Source of the DNA: an uncultured Paracoccaceae bacterium
Lineage (GTDB): Bacteria > Pseudomonadota > Alphaproteobacteria > Rhodobacterales > Rhodobacteraceae
Assembly: GCA_947503925.1 (NCBI GenBank)
Contig: CANNFQ010000001.1
Span: forward strand, 1,178,001 to 1,242,000
Reading direction: 5' to 3'
DNA: 64,000 nucleotides
The notes beneath the pieces were generated by a model that worked only from the letters and a program-made list of their open reading frames with translations, had not been told where the DNA came from and made no database searches. Shown here in pieces: positions 1-9,902 of this stretch (positions are counted from its first letter, which is position 1; each line of letters starts with the position of its first letter). The position numbers and the translations under genes were made by a program.

Positions 1-1015
1 AGATCGCCTCAGGCTTTAGCTGATCGCGCAGATCGGGCTGGTCATAGATCGGCGCAAATCCAGCCGCCACAGCCCAGGAGCGCAAGGTGATCCATGCCTG
101 CCACAGATCACCCGCCGCAAATGGCGGTTTCACCACCTCCACAACGCAGCCCGCTTGTGCCAATGTCGCAACGGCCGCGGCAGCATGATCCAGCACGCCC
201 GCTTCCATTGGATATGCCCCACCCCAATCGCCCAGCCATGCGATGCGGCGACCGGTCACATCAGCAGGCAAACCAGCGCGATAATCCTCCTGCGGCAACC
301 CAAATGGCTGGCGGGGGTCCCTGCCCGCCTGCACCTCTAGCAGCACCGCAACGTCGCGCGGCGTCCGGGCCATAGGGCCATTGGTCGACAACTGATGCAG
401 GAACATGTCGCCATCCGGCTCTGACGGCACACGCCCCCATGTCGGGCGCATCCCGTAAACACCGTTCCAGCCCGCAGGGTTGCGCAGACTGCCCATCATG
501 TCCGACCCATCCGCAAGGCAGACCATGCCCTTGGCCAAAGCCACCGCAGCACCACCGGATGATCCACCCGCCGACCGCCCCGGCATCAGCGCATTTTCAG
601 TTGGACCAAAAACAGGGTTATACGTGTGGCTGCCCAACCCAAACTCCGGCGTATTCGTCTTGCCGATGATGATGGCGCCAGCATCCTGCATGCGCTGGAC
701 CATGACATCGCTGCGCTTTGCAATCTGACTGGCAAATAAAGGGGAGCCTTGCGACGTAGGCAGCCCTGCAACATTCGCCAGATCCTTGATCGCAACTGGT
801 ATACCGTGCAGCACGCCTTTGGCGGGAACCAGATCCGCGGCCCGCGCCTCTGCCATCAAGTCCTCTTCAGGGCGCAGCGCGACAATCGCATTCACGTCCG
901 GATTAACCGCACCAATGCGATCCAGCGTCTGGCGCATCAATTCCGTCGCCGTTACCTGCCCCGCCGCAATAGCAGCAGACAACCGACAGGCATCCCAATT
1001 CAATAAATCTGACAT
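1..1015 (-). CDS. amidase-signature family amidase (partial, runs off the left edge)
   Basis: The minus strand is open from an ATG at 1015 to the window edge, giving about 338 residues that start MSDLLNWDACRLSAAIAAG. The protein matches the amidase-signature family. It has the catalytic lysine context (IPVAIKDLANV) and the glycine/serine-rich core (AGGSSGGAAVA) that supplies the Ser-cisSer-Lys triad, followed by the substrate-pocket region. Members hydrolyse carbon-nitrogen bonds of amides in the cytoplasm. It lies 36 bp downstream of prfB on the same strand, so it may be read through from prfB. No gatC or gatB is adjacent, so a tRNA amidotransferase subunit is unlikely. The substrate cannot be told from the sequence, and the C-terminus is missing. 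Confidence 0.88.
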   Translation of the reverse strand, partial: MSDLLNWDACRLSAAIAAGQVTATELMRQTLDRIGAVNPDVNAIVALRPEEDLMAEARAADLVPAKGVLHGIPVAIKDLANVAGLPTSQGSPLFASQIAKRSDVMVQRMQDAGAIIIGKTNTPEFGLGSHTYNPVFGPTENALMPGRSAGGSSGGAAVALAKGMVCLADGSDMMGSLRNPAGWNGVYGMRPTWGRVPSEPDGDMFLHQLSTNGPMARTPRDVAVLLEVQAGRDPRQPFGLPQEDYRAGLPADVTGRRIAWLGDWGGAYPMEAGVLDHAAAAVATLAQAGCVVEVVKPPFAAGDLWQAWITLRSWAVAAGFAPIYDQPDLRDQLKPEAI

Positions 1016-1051
1016 ACCGCAGTCAAGCGCGACGCGGTGGGATTGGCAAGG

Positions 1052-2176
1052 TTACTCCGCGTTCGCCTCTGCCCGGCTTTTGCCCGACACATCCATCGCC
1101 AATGTAGCGGCCATCAACCCATCCAGATCGCCATCCAACACACCCTTGGTATCGGATGTCTCATAGTTTGTGCGCAGATCCTTGACCATCTGATAGGGTT
1201 GCAGAACATAAGACCTGATCTGGTTGCCCCAGCCTGCATCACCAGCACTTTCATGGGCCTCGTTCACAAGGGCAGAACGTTTGTCCAGTTCTATCTGATA
1301 AAGGCGTGATTTCAGCGCTTTCATCGCGATATCACGGTTTTGATGCTGCGATTTTTCCGAACTAGTCACCACGATCCCCGTGGGATTGTGGGTGATGCGC
1401 ACAGCCGAGTCGGTGGTGTTCACGTGCTGCCCACCGGCGCCCGATGAACGATAGGTATCAATTCGAATATCTGCCGGGTTCACCTCAATCTCGATATTAT
1501 CATCGACGACAGGATACACCTTCACGGAGGTAAACGAGGTATGGCGTTTGGCGGCACTGTCGAAAGGCGAGATACGAACCAGGCGATGCACGCCGCTTTC
1601 CGATTTCAGCCAACCGTATGCATTGTGGCCGCTGATCTTGTAACTGGCTGATTTGATACCCGCCTCGTCACCGGACTGTTCGGATTGCAGTTCAACCTTG
1701 TAGCCCTTCTTTTCGGCCCAGCGGACATACATCCGGGCCAACATATTGGCCCAGTCACAGGATTCGGTACCACCGGCACCGGCATTGACCTCAAGAAAGG
1801 TGTCATTGCCGTCCGCCTCACCGTCCAACAAGGCCTCAAGTTCTTTCTTCGCGGCCTTGACTTGCAGCTTGACCACGGCAGCCTCTGCTTCGGCCACAAC
1901 CTCGGCATCCTCTTCCATCTCGCCCAGCTCGATCAGCTCGACATTGTCAGTCAGCTCCTGCTGGATGCTATCGTAACTGGCCATCGCATCCACCAGCAAC
2001 TGGCGGTCGCGCATGAGTTTCTGGGCAGCTTCTGGATCATCCCACAGGGTCGGGTCCTCAACACGGGCGTTGAATTCGTCCAACCTGTGCGGGGCCGTTT
2101 CGCGATCCATCCGCTGGGCAAGCAGTTCCAGCGATTTTTCTATCGCCTCAACAGCGTTCTGGATTTCTGCGCGCAT
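1052..2176 (-). CDS. prfB: peptide chain release factor 2 (RF2)
   Basis: RF2 recognises UGA and UAA stop codons and triggers peptide release on the ribosome. The 374-residue product has the SPF codon-recognition tripeptide (RISPFDSAA) and the catalytic GGQ loop ([15 protein letters not shown]). I chose the ATG at 2176 ([15 protein letters not shown]) because it gives the normal family length. The frame stays open further upstream to 2299, but that would overlap mrcA and adds unrelated sequence. The gene is read continuously and has no in-frame UGA near codon 26, so the programmed frameshift known from E. coli prfB is absent here. It follows mrcA after 73 bp on the same strand. Confidence 0.96.
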   Translation of the reverse strand: MRAEIQNAVEAIEKSLELLAQRMDRETAPHRLDEFNARVEDPTLWDDPEAAQKLMRDRQLLVDAMASYDSIQQELTDNVELIELGEMEEDAEVVAEAEAAVVKLQVKAAKKELEALLDGEADGNDTFLEVNAGAGGTESCDWANMLARMYVRWAEKKGYKVELQSEQSGDEAGIKSASYKISGHNAYGWLKSESGVHRLVRISPFDSAAKRHTSFTSVKVYPVVDDNIEIEVNPADIRIDTYRSSGAGGQHVNTTDSAVRITHNPTGIVVTSSEKSQHQNRDIAMKALKSRLYQIELDKRSALVNEAHESAGDAGWGNQIRSYVLQPYQMVKDLRTNYETSDTKGVLDGDLDGLMAATLAMDVSGKSRAEANAE

Positions 2177-2249
2177 GGGATCGGCCTTTGGTATTGTCGT
2201 CAGATCGTGGTGATAACGCGGGTTGTGACCCGCAGCAAGGACCGGACGG

Positions 2250-4769
2250 TCAGTAAAGACCGCCCGACGACAATGTGCCAAACGTGGCCTTGGGACCAAC
2301 CGTTGCGGTCTGACCTGTTGATGTGGTCACCTGACGGCCCTGACGGGGCACATCATCAAACAGCGGCAGATCGGCAGCCATGGCAAAGCCACCATCAAAC
2401 ATGATCCCGAAAAGCGGCTCCTCGCCGGGACGGAAACATTCGGCAATCACATTGTCACCCGAAACCCCGTCCGCCAGACGGGCACCACTGAAACGGTCGA
2501 TATTGATGAACTGACAATTGGCGGGCACGCCGAATTTGCTACCGCCGAATTTTTCAATCGCGTCTGACATGAACCGGTTGAAAACCGGACCGCAAATCCC
2601 CCCGCCCGAGGCACCACGGCCCAGCGTGCGTGGAGTATCATATCCGATGTAACAGCCTGCGACGATGTTGGACGAAAAGCCCACAAACCACACATCCTTG
2701 GCATCATTGGTCGTGCCGGTCTTGCCCGCAATCGGCACCGGTAGGTTGATCGCGCGGCTGGCTGTGCCGCGATCGACAACGCCCTGCATCATCGATGTCA
2801 ACTGATAAGCGGTGATTTCATTCATCACCCGGTCGCGGTTGGACTGAATGCGCGGGGCTTGCCCAGCTGGCAGATTTGGATTGGCGCAATCCTCGCAAAC
2901 CCGCTGATCATGGCGATAGACCGTGTTGCCATAGCGGTCCTGCACGCGGTCCACCAGCGTCGGTTCCACCCGCTCGCCGCCATTGGCAAACATTGCGTAA
3001 GCCGCCACCATTTTGAACAATGTCGTCTCGTCAGAGCCGAGCGAGGCCGCAAGCACCCGGTTCATATCATTGTAAACGCCAAACTTTTCGGCGTAGCGAC
3101 CAACCGTATCAATGCCGATTTCCTGTGCCAAGCGAATGGTCATCAGGTTCCGCGACCGTTCAATCCCCGTGCGCAGCGGGGTCGGGCCATAGAACTGGTT
3201 TGATGCGTTCTTTGGACGCCATGTGCCCTGCGGTGTGTTGATCTCAATCGGGGCATCAACAACGATTGTGGCAGGGGAATAGCCGCTATCCAGCGCGGCG
3301 GCATAGACAAAAGGTTTAAAGGACGATCCGGGCTGACGACGCGCCTGCGTGGCGCGGTTGAACACCGAATCCTCATAGCTAAAACCGCCCTGCATGGCGA
3401 TCACACGGCCAGTGTTTACATCCATCGCCATGAAGCCGCCCTGCACTTCCGGCACCTGCCGCAGTGACCAGCGAATAAACGCACCATCCGAATCTGCCGT
3501 CATCTGGCGAACATGGACAATGTCGCCGGGGCTGTAGTTGTCAAAGAAATCACCACGCATCCATTGGATGTCTTCACGCGGGACAACAGAGGGGCGTTCC
3601 TCTGTATCAAGCAGGTTCTCAATACCAAGGCGCAACTGGTTTTCCTCAACCTCCAGAACGACAGCAGCATACCATTTGTTTTCCAGCGCAATGTCACGGG
3701 GCACATCTACTGCGCGCAGCGCCGCGCGCCATTCCGGTTCGCTGGCCAGCGCCTCTTCCGGTATTGTTTTACCGGTGCCACGCCAGATCGATGTCGCGCG
3801 GTCATATTCCTCCAACGCGCGCTGCAATGACGCGCGGGCAGAGACCTGCAATTCGGGATCCACCGTCGCGCGGATCGACAATCCACCGGAAAAGAATTCT
3901 TCTTCACCAAAGTTCTGGCTCAACTGGCGGCGGATTTCGTCGGTGAAGTAATCACGCGGCGGCAGGTTCTCGCGGAAACTCGGGTAATCCCCGCCCTGCA
4001 CAGATAGCAGCGGCGCGGCACGTTCGGCATCATATGTCGCCTGGTCAATATACCCGTTCTGATACATTAAACGCAGCGTGTTATTGCGCCAAAACAGGGC
4101 GGTTTCACGATCGCGGACAGGGTGGCGATTACTTGGCGATTTGGGCAAAGAGGCAAGATAGGCGGCCTCCCCCGGGCTAAGCGCGGTCAATGGCTTATTG
4201 AAATAGGTCAGGGCCGCAGCGGTCACACCAAAACTGTTCTGGCCCAGGAAAATCTCGTTCAGGTACAATTCAAGGATACGCTCCTTCGGCATTGCCCCTT
4301 CAATACGCACCGCAAGGATAATCTCTTTGATCTTGCGCTCTGCCGAACGGGAACCATCCAGAAGAAAGTTCTTCATCACCTGCTGGGTGATGGTGGACGC
4401 GCCGCGCACATTTTCACCGCGCGATTGCACCGCATCGAAAAAGGCTGACAGCATGCCCATCGGGTCAAAGCCGCTATGTTCGTAAAACGTCTTATCCTCG
4501 GCCGAGATAAAGGCCTGTTTGACGATATCGGGGATTTCTTCGGCGGGGGTGAACAGGCGGCGCTCGACAGCAAATTCATCAATGATCTTGCCCTCGCCGG
4601 AATAGATTCGGCTGATCGTCTTGGGCGTATATTGCGAAAGCGTTTCGTAGCTCGGCAAGTCGCGACCATAGAGGTAAAACACGCCGCCCAAGGTCAGCGC
4701 GCCCATAATAGCGCCCATGGTCAAAAGGGTAAAAAGACCGCCGAAAAATGATAAAATGAAACGCAGCAC
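2250..4769 (-). CDS. mrcA: penicillin-binding protein 1A, bifunctional glycosyltransferase/transpeptidase
   Basis: This class A PBP polymerises glycan strands and cross-links peptidoglycan at the outer face of the inner membrane. The 839-residue product has one N-terminal membrane anchor (about residues 5-30). A GT51 domain follows, with the [13 protein letters not shown] motif near residue 95 and RGASTITQQ. The penicillin-binding domain has SxxK as GSSFKP near residue 480, SRN (ERSRNLM) and KTGTT near residue 680. The ATG at 4769 starts directly before the membrane segment. Genes downstream are prfB and the amidase; amiC, another cell-wall gene, lies upstream on the same strand beyond one opposing methyltransferase gene. 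Confidence 0.96.
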   Translation of the reverse strand: MLRFILSFFGGLFTLLTMGAIMGALTLGGVFYLYGRDLPSYETLSQYTPKTISRIYSGEGKIIDEFAVERRLFTPAEEIPDIVKQAFISAEDKTFYEHSGFDPMGMLSAFFDAVQSRGENVRGASTITQQVMKNFLLDGSRSAERKIKEIILAVRIEGAMPKERILELYLNEIFLGQNSFGVTAAALTYFNKPLTALSPGEAAYLASLPKSPSNRHPVRDRETALFWRNNTLRLMYQNGYIDQATYDAERAAPLLSVQGGDYPSFRENLPPRDYFTDEIRRQLSQNFGEEEFFSGGLSIRATVDPELQVSARASLQRALEEYDRATSIWRGTGKTIPEEALASEPEWRAALRAVDVPRDIALENKWYAAVVLEVEENQLRLGIENLLDTEERPSVVPREDIQWMRGDFFDNYSPGDIVHVRQMTADSDGAFIRWSLRQVPEVQGGFMAMDVNTGRVIAMQGGFSYEDSVFNRATQARRQPGSSFKPFVYAAALDSGYSPATIVVDAPIEINTPQGTWRPKNASNQFYGPTPLRTGIERSRNLMTIRLAQEIGIDTVGRYAEKFGVYNDMNRVLAASLGSDETTLFKMVAAYAMFANGGERVEPTLVDRVQDRYGNTVYRHDQRVCEDCANPNLPAGQAPRIQSNRDRVMNEITAYQLTSMMQGVVDRGTASRAINLPVPIAGKTGTTNDAKDVWFVGFSSNIVAGCYIGYDTPRTLGRGASGGGICGPVFNRFMSDAIEKFGGSKFGVPANCQFINIDRFSGARLADGVSGDNVIAECFRPGEEPLFGIMFDGGFAMAADLPLFDDVPRQGRQVTTSTGQTATVGPKATFGTLSSGGLY

Positions 4770-4926
4770 GAGCTTTGGTTTTCCCTTCTTTGCTGCCTTT
4801 GCTTATACGCCCCGGCAGGCCAATGGTCAAAAGACCATATGTCGCTTTCGGCCAGAAGATGCCATGCGTTTGATCACTTTTTCATCGGCTCTTGCACAGC
4901 CGGTCAATCAGGGCCAGATCAGCGGC

Positions 4927-5538
4927 ATGAAAGCACAAGATGTCATCGCCACATATGAACGGGTCGGGCCCGCCTGGGCAAAGGACCGAAACCGCAGCCT
5001 GATGGAAAAGGCCTGGCTGGACCGGATGCTGGCCGCAGCGCCGCGCCATAAAGGCCCGGTCCGGATATTGGAGCTGGGCTGCGGAGCGGGCCAACCAATC
5101 GGTCGCTATCTGGTCGAACGCGGGGCCGTGTTAACGGGGGTGGAGCCGACGGAAAGCCTGTCACAGCTTTATGCGCAGAACATCCCGGATGCGACTGTGA
5201 TCAAGGAGGATATGCGTGGGCTGGAACTGGATCAGACCTATGATGCGATCCTGGCCTGGAACAGCTTTTTTCACCTCTCGGCCGATGATCAGCGCGCGAT
5301 GTTCGCGACATTTGCCAAACATGCCGCACCTCGGGCCGCGCTGATGTTCACATCCGGCCATATTGCAGGAGAGGCGATTGGACAGGTTGGCGGTGAACCG
5401 ATCTATCACGCCTCGCTCGACCCGGCCGAATATCGGGCGTTACTAGCACAACACGGGTTCGACGTGCTGCGATACACACCCGAAGACCCCGATTGCGGAC
5501 AGCACACGATTTGGTTGGCGCAATACGAGACGAGCTAA
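4927..5538 (+). CDS. class I SAM-dependent methyltransferase
   Basis: The protein has 203 residues from the ATG at 4927. It shows the Rossmann SAM-binding motif I (ILELGCGAGQPIGRYL), the acidic end of the second strand (VEPTES) and a motif IV-like stretch (YDAILAWNSFFHLS), so it is a small class I methyltransferase. Nothing indicates its substrate. The open frame reaches upstream to 4717, overlapping the mrcA start, but that stretch does not look like protein. No strong ribosome-binding site marks the start, so 4864 remains possible. Its stop codon overlaps that of the opposing amiC by 4 bp (CTAA). Confidence 0.82.
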   Translation: MKAQDVIATYERVGPAWAKDRNRSLMEKAWLDRMLAAAPRHKGPVRILELGCGAGQPIGRYLVERGAVLTGVEPTESLSQLYAQNIPDATVIKEDMRGLELDQTYDAILAWNSFFHLSADDQRAMFATFAKHAAPRAALMFTSGHIAGEAIGQVGGEPIYHASLDPAEYRALLAQHGFDVLRYTPEDPDCGQHTIWLAQYETS

Positions 5539-6680
5539 GGCTGACCGGTCGTCCAGACGTCCACAGCTGCGGCAATCGCCGACGCGAAATCGGCACGGGC
5601 GGCGGGGTCGGTCAAACGCGCGCGGTCGCTGGCATTGGACAGAAACCCTGCCTCGATCAACACGCTTGGAAAATCAGCCGCCGACAGGACAATGAACTGC
5701 CCGTCGCGCCGGGGCCGCGCGTTTAAACGCACGCCACGTTCCCGCATCTGCTGCACCAGAACGTCAGCAAAGCGACGGCCCTGAGGTCCGGTTTTCTGCC
5801 GCGCCAGATCCATCAACACCGTTGCGACTCGGTCGCCCTGCCCGGTCAGATCAACACCGGATAAAAGATCGCCAAGCTCGTGACGCTCAACCATCCTGTG
5901 CGCAGCGATGCCACCGCCGTCAGGTGACAGGGTATAGACGGATGCCCCTTCTGCGGCGTCTTCTTCCAATGCATCGGCGTGAAGCGAGATGAACAAATCC
6001 GCCCCCCGAGCCCGGGCCATGCTGATCCGGGCATTTAACGGCACGAAATGATCCGCCTCTCGGGTCAGGACGGGCATCACACCCGGCATCTCATGCAGCA
6101 AGGCCGCGACCTCCTGCCCCAGGGCCAGCATCAAGGGCGCCTCTTGCACCCCATCACGATCCGCGCCGGGGTCGATCCCACCATGGCCGGGATCAATGAT
6201 CACGATGAAAGCATCATCCGCCTGTATTTGCGGCGCAATACCCGGTTCATCAAGACCCAGGTCCGGCGCACCCGCGGATGCCGCAAACGCATCAGGCGAT
6301 GATTTCTTTAGCGTAATGGAAAGTAAGGCCCCGCCATCAACCCTGCGCATCGCGGCCTCCTTCACGGCCAGCGGACCAGCGAGATCAACAACCAGACGGG
6401 ACCAGCCATCACGCAATGGACCAAACCGCAACCCGGTTGCACGCCCTGGTTCCAGCAGATCAGCTTCAGTCATTCCATCCCACGCGACTTGGTCAAAATC
6501 GATCACCAGACGGCGCGGTGCATCAAGTGTGAACAGTCGATAAGGCGTCACATCGCTTAACCCCAGTTCAATCTGCAAACGCCACCAACCGTCCCGCACA
6601 GCACTACGATCCGGATCAACGCGGATCTCAGCCATCACCGGGGACATCCAAAGGACCAGCGCCAGCAGGAACCGGATCAC
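5535..6680 (-). CDS. amiC: N-acetylmuramoyl-L-alanine amidase, AmiC type (AMIN + Amidase_3)
   Basis: This periplasmic zinc amidase removes stem peptides from peptidoglycan during cell separation. It has a signal peptide (MIRFLLALVLWMSPVMA), an AMIN-like beta domain over about residues 20-125, and an Amidase_3 domain over about 160-375. Zinc and catalytic residues are visible in IIDPGHGGIDPG, LFISLHADA and SVLIEAGFLSN. Its start overlaps the upstream aminotransferase stop by 4 bp (ATGA), so the two are probably co-transcribed. The convergent methyltransferase gene shares its stop region. Confidence 0.94.
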   Translation of the reverse strand: MIRFLLALVLWMSPVMAEIRVDPDRSAVRDGWWRLQIELGLSDVTPYRLFTLDAPRRLVIDFDQVAWDGMTEADLLEPGRATGLRFGPLRDGWSRLVVDLAGPLAVKEAAMRRVDGGALLSITLKKSSPDAFAASAGAPDLGLDEPGIAPQIQADDAFIVIIDPGHGGIDPGADRDGVQEAPLMLALGQEVAALLHEMPGVMPVLTREADHFVPLNARISMARARGADLFISLHADALEEDAAEGASVYTLSPDGGGIAAHRMVERHELGDLLSGVDLTGQGDRVATVLMDLARQKTGPQGRRFADVLVQQMRERGVRLNARPRRDGQFIVLSAADFPSVLIEAGFLSNASDRARLTDPAARADFASAIAAAVDVWTTGQP

Positions 6681-7822
6681 GATTTGCGATCCGCCATGAA
6701 ATCCGACAAACGCACCAGCCCCTCACGAATATCCGCAGTCGCACGCGCATAGGAAAACCGCAGCCAGCGATGTCCGCGCGCGGCATCAAAATCAATACCC
6801 GGGGTCACCGCGACGCCCGCCTCATCCAGAATCTGGGTGGCAAAGGCACGCGCGTCATCCGTATGGGCGGAGACATCAACATAGACATAAAACGCCCCAT
6901 CGGGCGGAGCGAAACGATCAAACCCCGCCGCCTTCAACCCGGCAATCATCAGATCCCGGTTTTCGGCATAGACTGCCTTGTTGGCCATCAGCTCGTCTGG
7001 ACAATCCATCGCATACAGCGCCAGACGCTGAGCTGCATGCGGCGCGCAGATAAACATGTTCTGGGCCAAACGTTCCACAGTGCGGACATGATCATGGGGC
7101 ACCACCATCCAGCCCACGCGCCAGCCGGTCATGGAAAAATATTTTGAAAACGAATTCACCACATAAACATCATCGGTGGCCTGCAAGGCTGTCACAGGCG
7201 CCGTGTCATAATCAATCCCGTGGTAAATCTCATCCGATACGAATGCAGCGCCCGCCGCCGCGCAGGCATCCGCCAATGCCGACAGGCCGGGCTGATCCAG
7301 CATCGTGCCGGTCGGATTGGCGGGAGAAGCAACAATCAACCCATCCAGATCATGAGTCGCTACATCCGATGGCAAGGGTTGAAACCGCTGGTCCAGCGTC
7401 GTGGGGATATCAACCGGCGTTAGGCCAACGGCCCGCAGAATTTGGCGATAGGACGGGTAACAAGGGGTGCCCAAGCCCACTCGTGCGCCATTGTCAAAAA
7501 GGGCAGAAAACGCCAACAGAAAGGCACCAGATGCGCCACTGGTGATCACAACACGGTTCGAATCAAGATCCACATCATACCAATCGGCGTAGTGCCGGGC
7601 GATGCGAGCACGCAGCTCCGGCAACCCCAAACCAACAGTGTATCCCAACGGATCATCCAATTCAGCCGCCAGCCGGGCACGGGCCGTGGCAGGCGCACCG
7701 GTCCCCGGTTGGCCCACTTCCATATGAATGATGCGGCGGCCCGCTTCCTCGGCCTGCCTTGCGGCCTCCATAACATCCATCACGATAAACGGGTCAACAT
7801 CACCCCGGCGGGAAAGTCGCAT
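6677..7822 (-). CDS. class I/II PLP-dependent aminotransferase
   Basis: The 381-residue protein is a fold-type I aminotransferase of the aspartate/aromatic group. It has the substrate-loop start (HMEVGQPGTGAPA), the PLP-phosphate region (ITSGASGAFLLAF), an asparagine-proline motif (VASPANPTGTML), the aspartate contacting the pyridine ring (FVSDEIYHGI), and the Schiff-base lysine in NSFSKYFSMTGWRVGW near residue 228. The exact amino donor cannot be read from the sequence. It is translationally coupled to amiC, although no metabolic link between the two is obvious. Confidence 0.92.
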   Translation of the reverse strand: MRLSRRGDVDPFIVMDVMEAARQAEEAGRRIIHMEVGQPGTGAPATARARLAAELDDPLGYTVGLGLPELRARIARHYADWYDVDLDSNRVVITSGASGAFLLAFSALFDNGARVGLGTPCYPSYRQILRAVGLTPVDIPTTLDQRFQPLPSDVATHDLDGLIVASPANPTGTMLDQPGLSALADACAAAGAAFVSDEIYHGIDYDTAPVTALQATDDVYVVNSFSKYFSMTGWRVGWMVVPHDHVRTVERLAQNMFICAPHAAQRLALYAMDCPDELMANKAVYAENRDLMIAGLKAAGFDRFAPPDGAFYVYVDVSAHTDDARAFATQILDEAGVAVTPGIDFDAARGHRWLRFSYARATADIREGLVRLSDFMADRKS

Positions 7823-7946
7823 TTTCTGCCTCGTCTTGCTCTGGCGTCTGTTTGCCCGTCACTTGCATGTGACGTCAATGCACCTTGGCAAAGCTTGGCT
7901 GATATGGTCTGACGGATAGCAGTAATCCCCAACAAGGTCTGTGATT

Positions 7947-8690
7947 ATGTTTGCCCGTTTCGCCTTTCCTGTCCTGCTGGCGCTTGGCGCGCCCACATCA
8001 GCGCTCGAACTCGACAATATGACCGATGCAGAACGCGAACAGTTCCGGCAGGAAGTACGGGCCTATCTGTTGGACAACCCAGAGGTCCTGCAAGAGGCGA
8101 TTGCGGTTCTACAAAACCGCGAACAAGAGGCGCAGGCCGCCATTGACGCCGCCCTCGCGCAGGCCAATACTGACACGCTCTTTAATGACGGGCATTCATT
8201 TGTAGGCGGCAACCCGGATGGCGATGTCACGCTGGTTGAATTTGTGGATTACCGCTGCGGCTATTGCAAACGGGCCTTCCCCGAGGTGGCACAGCTTGTC
8301 AGTGACGATCCAAATATCCGCTATGTGATCAAGGAATTTCCAATTCTGGGCGAACAATCGGTGCTGGCGTCACGCTATGCCATCGCAACCCATCTGGTGG
8401 CAGGTGATGCGGTTTATGAGGATGTGCATAACGCATTGATGACATTCCGGGGCGATATTACGCCGGTCAGCCTTGAACGGTTGGGCGATACATTCGGCCT
8501 GGATAACGATGCCATAATGGCCGCAATGGAAAGCGAAGAAGTTGAGGCGGTCCTCACGAAGAACCGCGAACTTGCACAAAATTTACAGATCAGCGGGACA
8601 CCGACATTCGTTTTCCAGGATCAGATGGTCCGGGGCTACGTCCCACTCGCGGAAATGGAAACGCTGATTGCCGAAGCAAGGGCAGAGTAA
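7947..8690 (+). CDS. DsbA-family thioredoxin-like periplasmic protein
   Basis: The protein has 247 residues with a signal peptide (MFARFAFPVLLALGAPTSA). A charged helical segment follows (about residues 25-75, including a 'DNPEVLQEAIAVLQ' repeat-like helix), then a DsbA/Com1-like thioredoxin fold. The redox motif is CGYC (VDYRCGYCKRAFPEV) near residue 105, and the cis-proline loop is ISGTPTFVF near the C-terminus. It probably oxidises or isomerises disulfides in the periplasm. I chose the ATG at 7947 because AAGG lies 9 nt upstream; a GTG at 7941 is too close to that site. It is divergent from the aminotransferase gene. Confidence 0.93.
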   Translation: MFARFAFPVLLALGAPTSALELDNMTDAEREQFRQEVRAYLLDNPEVLQEAIAVLQNREQEAQAAIDAALAQANTDTLFNDGHSFVGGNPDGDVTLVEFVDYRCGYCKRAFPEVAQLVSDDPNIRYVIKEFPILGEQSVLASRYAIATHLVAGDAVYEDVHNALMTFRGDITPVSLERLGDTFGLDNDAIMAAMESEEVEAVLTKNRELAQNLQISGTPTFVFQDQMVRGYVPLAEMETLIAEARAE

Positions 8691-8699
8691 AGGCGCGCC

Positions 8700-9824
8700 C
8701 TACTCCGCCGCCAGAGTGTCGGCTGCCTCAATCTCTGACGCCTTCTTCTCAACCTGCTCCACGATGTGGTCGATCATATCGTCATTCGACTGCTTGTGGC
8801 TTTGTTTCCCAGCCAGATAGACCATACCGGACCCGGCACCGCCGCCGGTAAAGCCGACATCGGTCATCAATGCCTCACCGGGGCCATTGACCACACAGCC
8901 GATAATCGACAGCGACATCGGGGTCTTGATGTGCTCCAGCCGCTTTTCCAGAACTTCCACCGTCTTGATCACGTCAAACCCCTGCCGCGCGCAAGACGGG
9001 CAGGAAATGATATTGACGCCACGGTGACGCAGGCCTAGAGATTTCAAAATCTCGAAGCCCATCTTGACCTCTTCCACTGGGTCAGCCGAGAGGGACACAC
9101 GGATCGTGTCACCTATGCCCATCCATAACAGGTTGCCCATGCCAATAGCGGATTTGACAGTACCGCTGATCAGGCCACCGGCTTCTGTTACACCCAGATG
9201 GATTGGGGCGTCTGTGGCCTCTGCCAGTTGCTGATAGGCAGCGGCAGCCATGAACACGTCAGAGGCTTTGCAGGAAATCTTGAATTCGTGAAAGTCATTA
9301 TCCTGCAATATTTTGATATGGTCGAGACCGGATTCAACCATCGCATCCGGGCACGGCTCGCCAAATTTATCCAGCAAATGCTTTTCCAGCGATCCGGCAT
9401 TCACCCCGATCCGAATGGAACAATTGTGGTCACGGGCGGCCTTGATCACCTCACGCACGCGCTTTTCATCGCCGATATTGCCGGGGTTGATGCGCAGACA
9501 GGCGGCACCTGCCTCGGCGGCCTCAATCCCGCGCTTATAGTGGAAATGAATGTCGGCGACGATGGGCACTGATACTTCGGGAACGATCAGTTTCAACGCG
9601 GCGCTGGAGGCCTCATCAGGGACAGAAATGCGGACAATATCAGCACCGGCTTCGGCAGCAGCATTCACCTGATCGATGGTCGCTTTGACATCCGTCGTCA
9701 AGGTATTGGTCATGGTTTGCACGGATATCGGGGCATCACCACCGACCGGCACATTGCCGACCATGATTTTCCGGGACGCCCGGCGATAGATGTTACGCCA
9801 GGGACGGACGTGATTAAGGGACAT
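8700..9824 (-). CDS. ispG: 4-hydroxy-3-methylbut-2-en-1-yl diphosphate synthase
   Basis: IspG (GcpE) performs the penultimate step of the MEP isoprenoid pathway, reducing MEcPP to HMBPP with a [4Fe-4S] cluster. The 374-residue length is typical of the bacterial two-domain form. The TIM-barrel half contains [19 protein letters not shown] and [18 protein letters not shown]. The C-terminal half carries the cluster cysteines in [12 protein letters not shown] and [10 protein letters not shown]. It converges with the DsbA-like gene across a 9-bp gap. An HTH-domain gene lies upstream on the same strand, separated by 78 bp. Confidence 0.97.
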   Translation of the reverse strand: MSLNHVRPWRNIYRRASRKIMVGNVPVGGDAPISVQTMTNTLTTDVKATIDQVNAAAEAGADIVRISVPDEASSAALKLIVPEVSVPIVADIHFHYKRGIEAAEAGAACLRINPGNIGDEKRVREVIKAARDHNCSIRIGVNAGSLEKHLLDKFGEPCPDAMVESGLDHIKILQDNDFHEFKISCKASDVFMAAAAYQQLAEATDAPIHLGVTEAGGLISGTVKSAIGMGNLLWMGIGDTIRVSLSADPVEEVKMGFEILKSLGLRHRGVNIISCPSCARQGFDVIKTVEVLEKRLEHIKTPMSLSIIGCVVNGPGEALMTDVGFTGGGAGSGMVYLAGKQSHKQSNDDMIDHIVEQVEKKASEIEAADTLAAE

Positions 9825-9902
9825 GGATGTCGCTTTCCGCTGCTATGCCTATGATCCTAACTAATGTGCATCGGGCGTCGCAGCAAGGCAGGTGCAGTGC
9901 GG

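Noticed and set aside
2100..2299. Programmed +1 frameshift in prfB
   Set aside because: The RF2 gene is open from the first ATG with no in-frame UGA, so no frameshift is needed.
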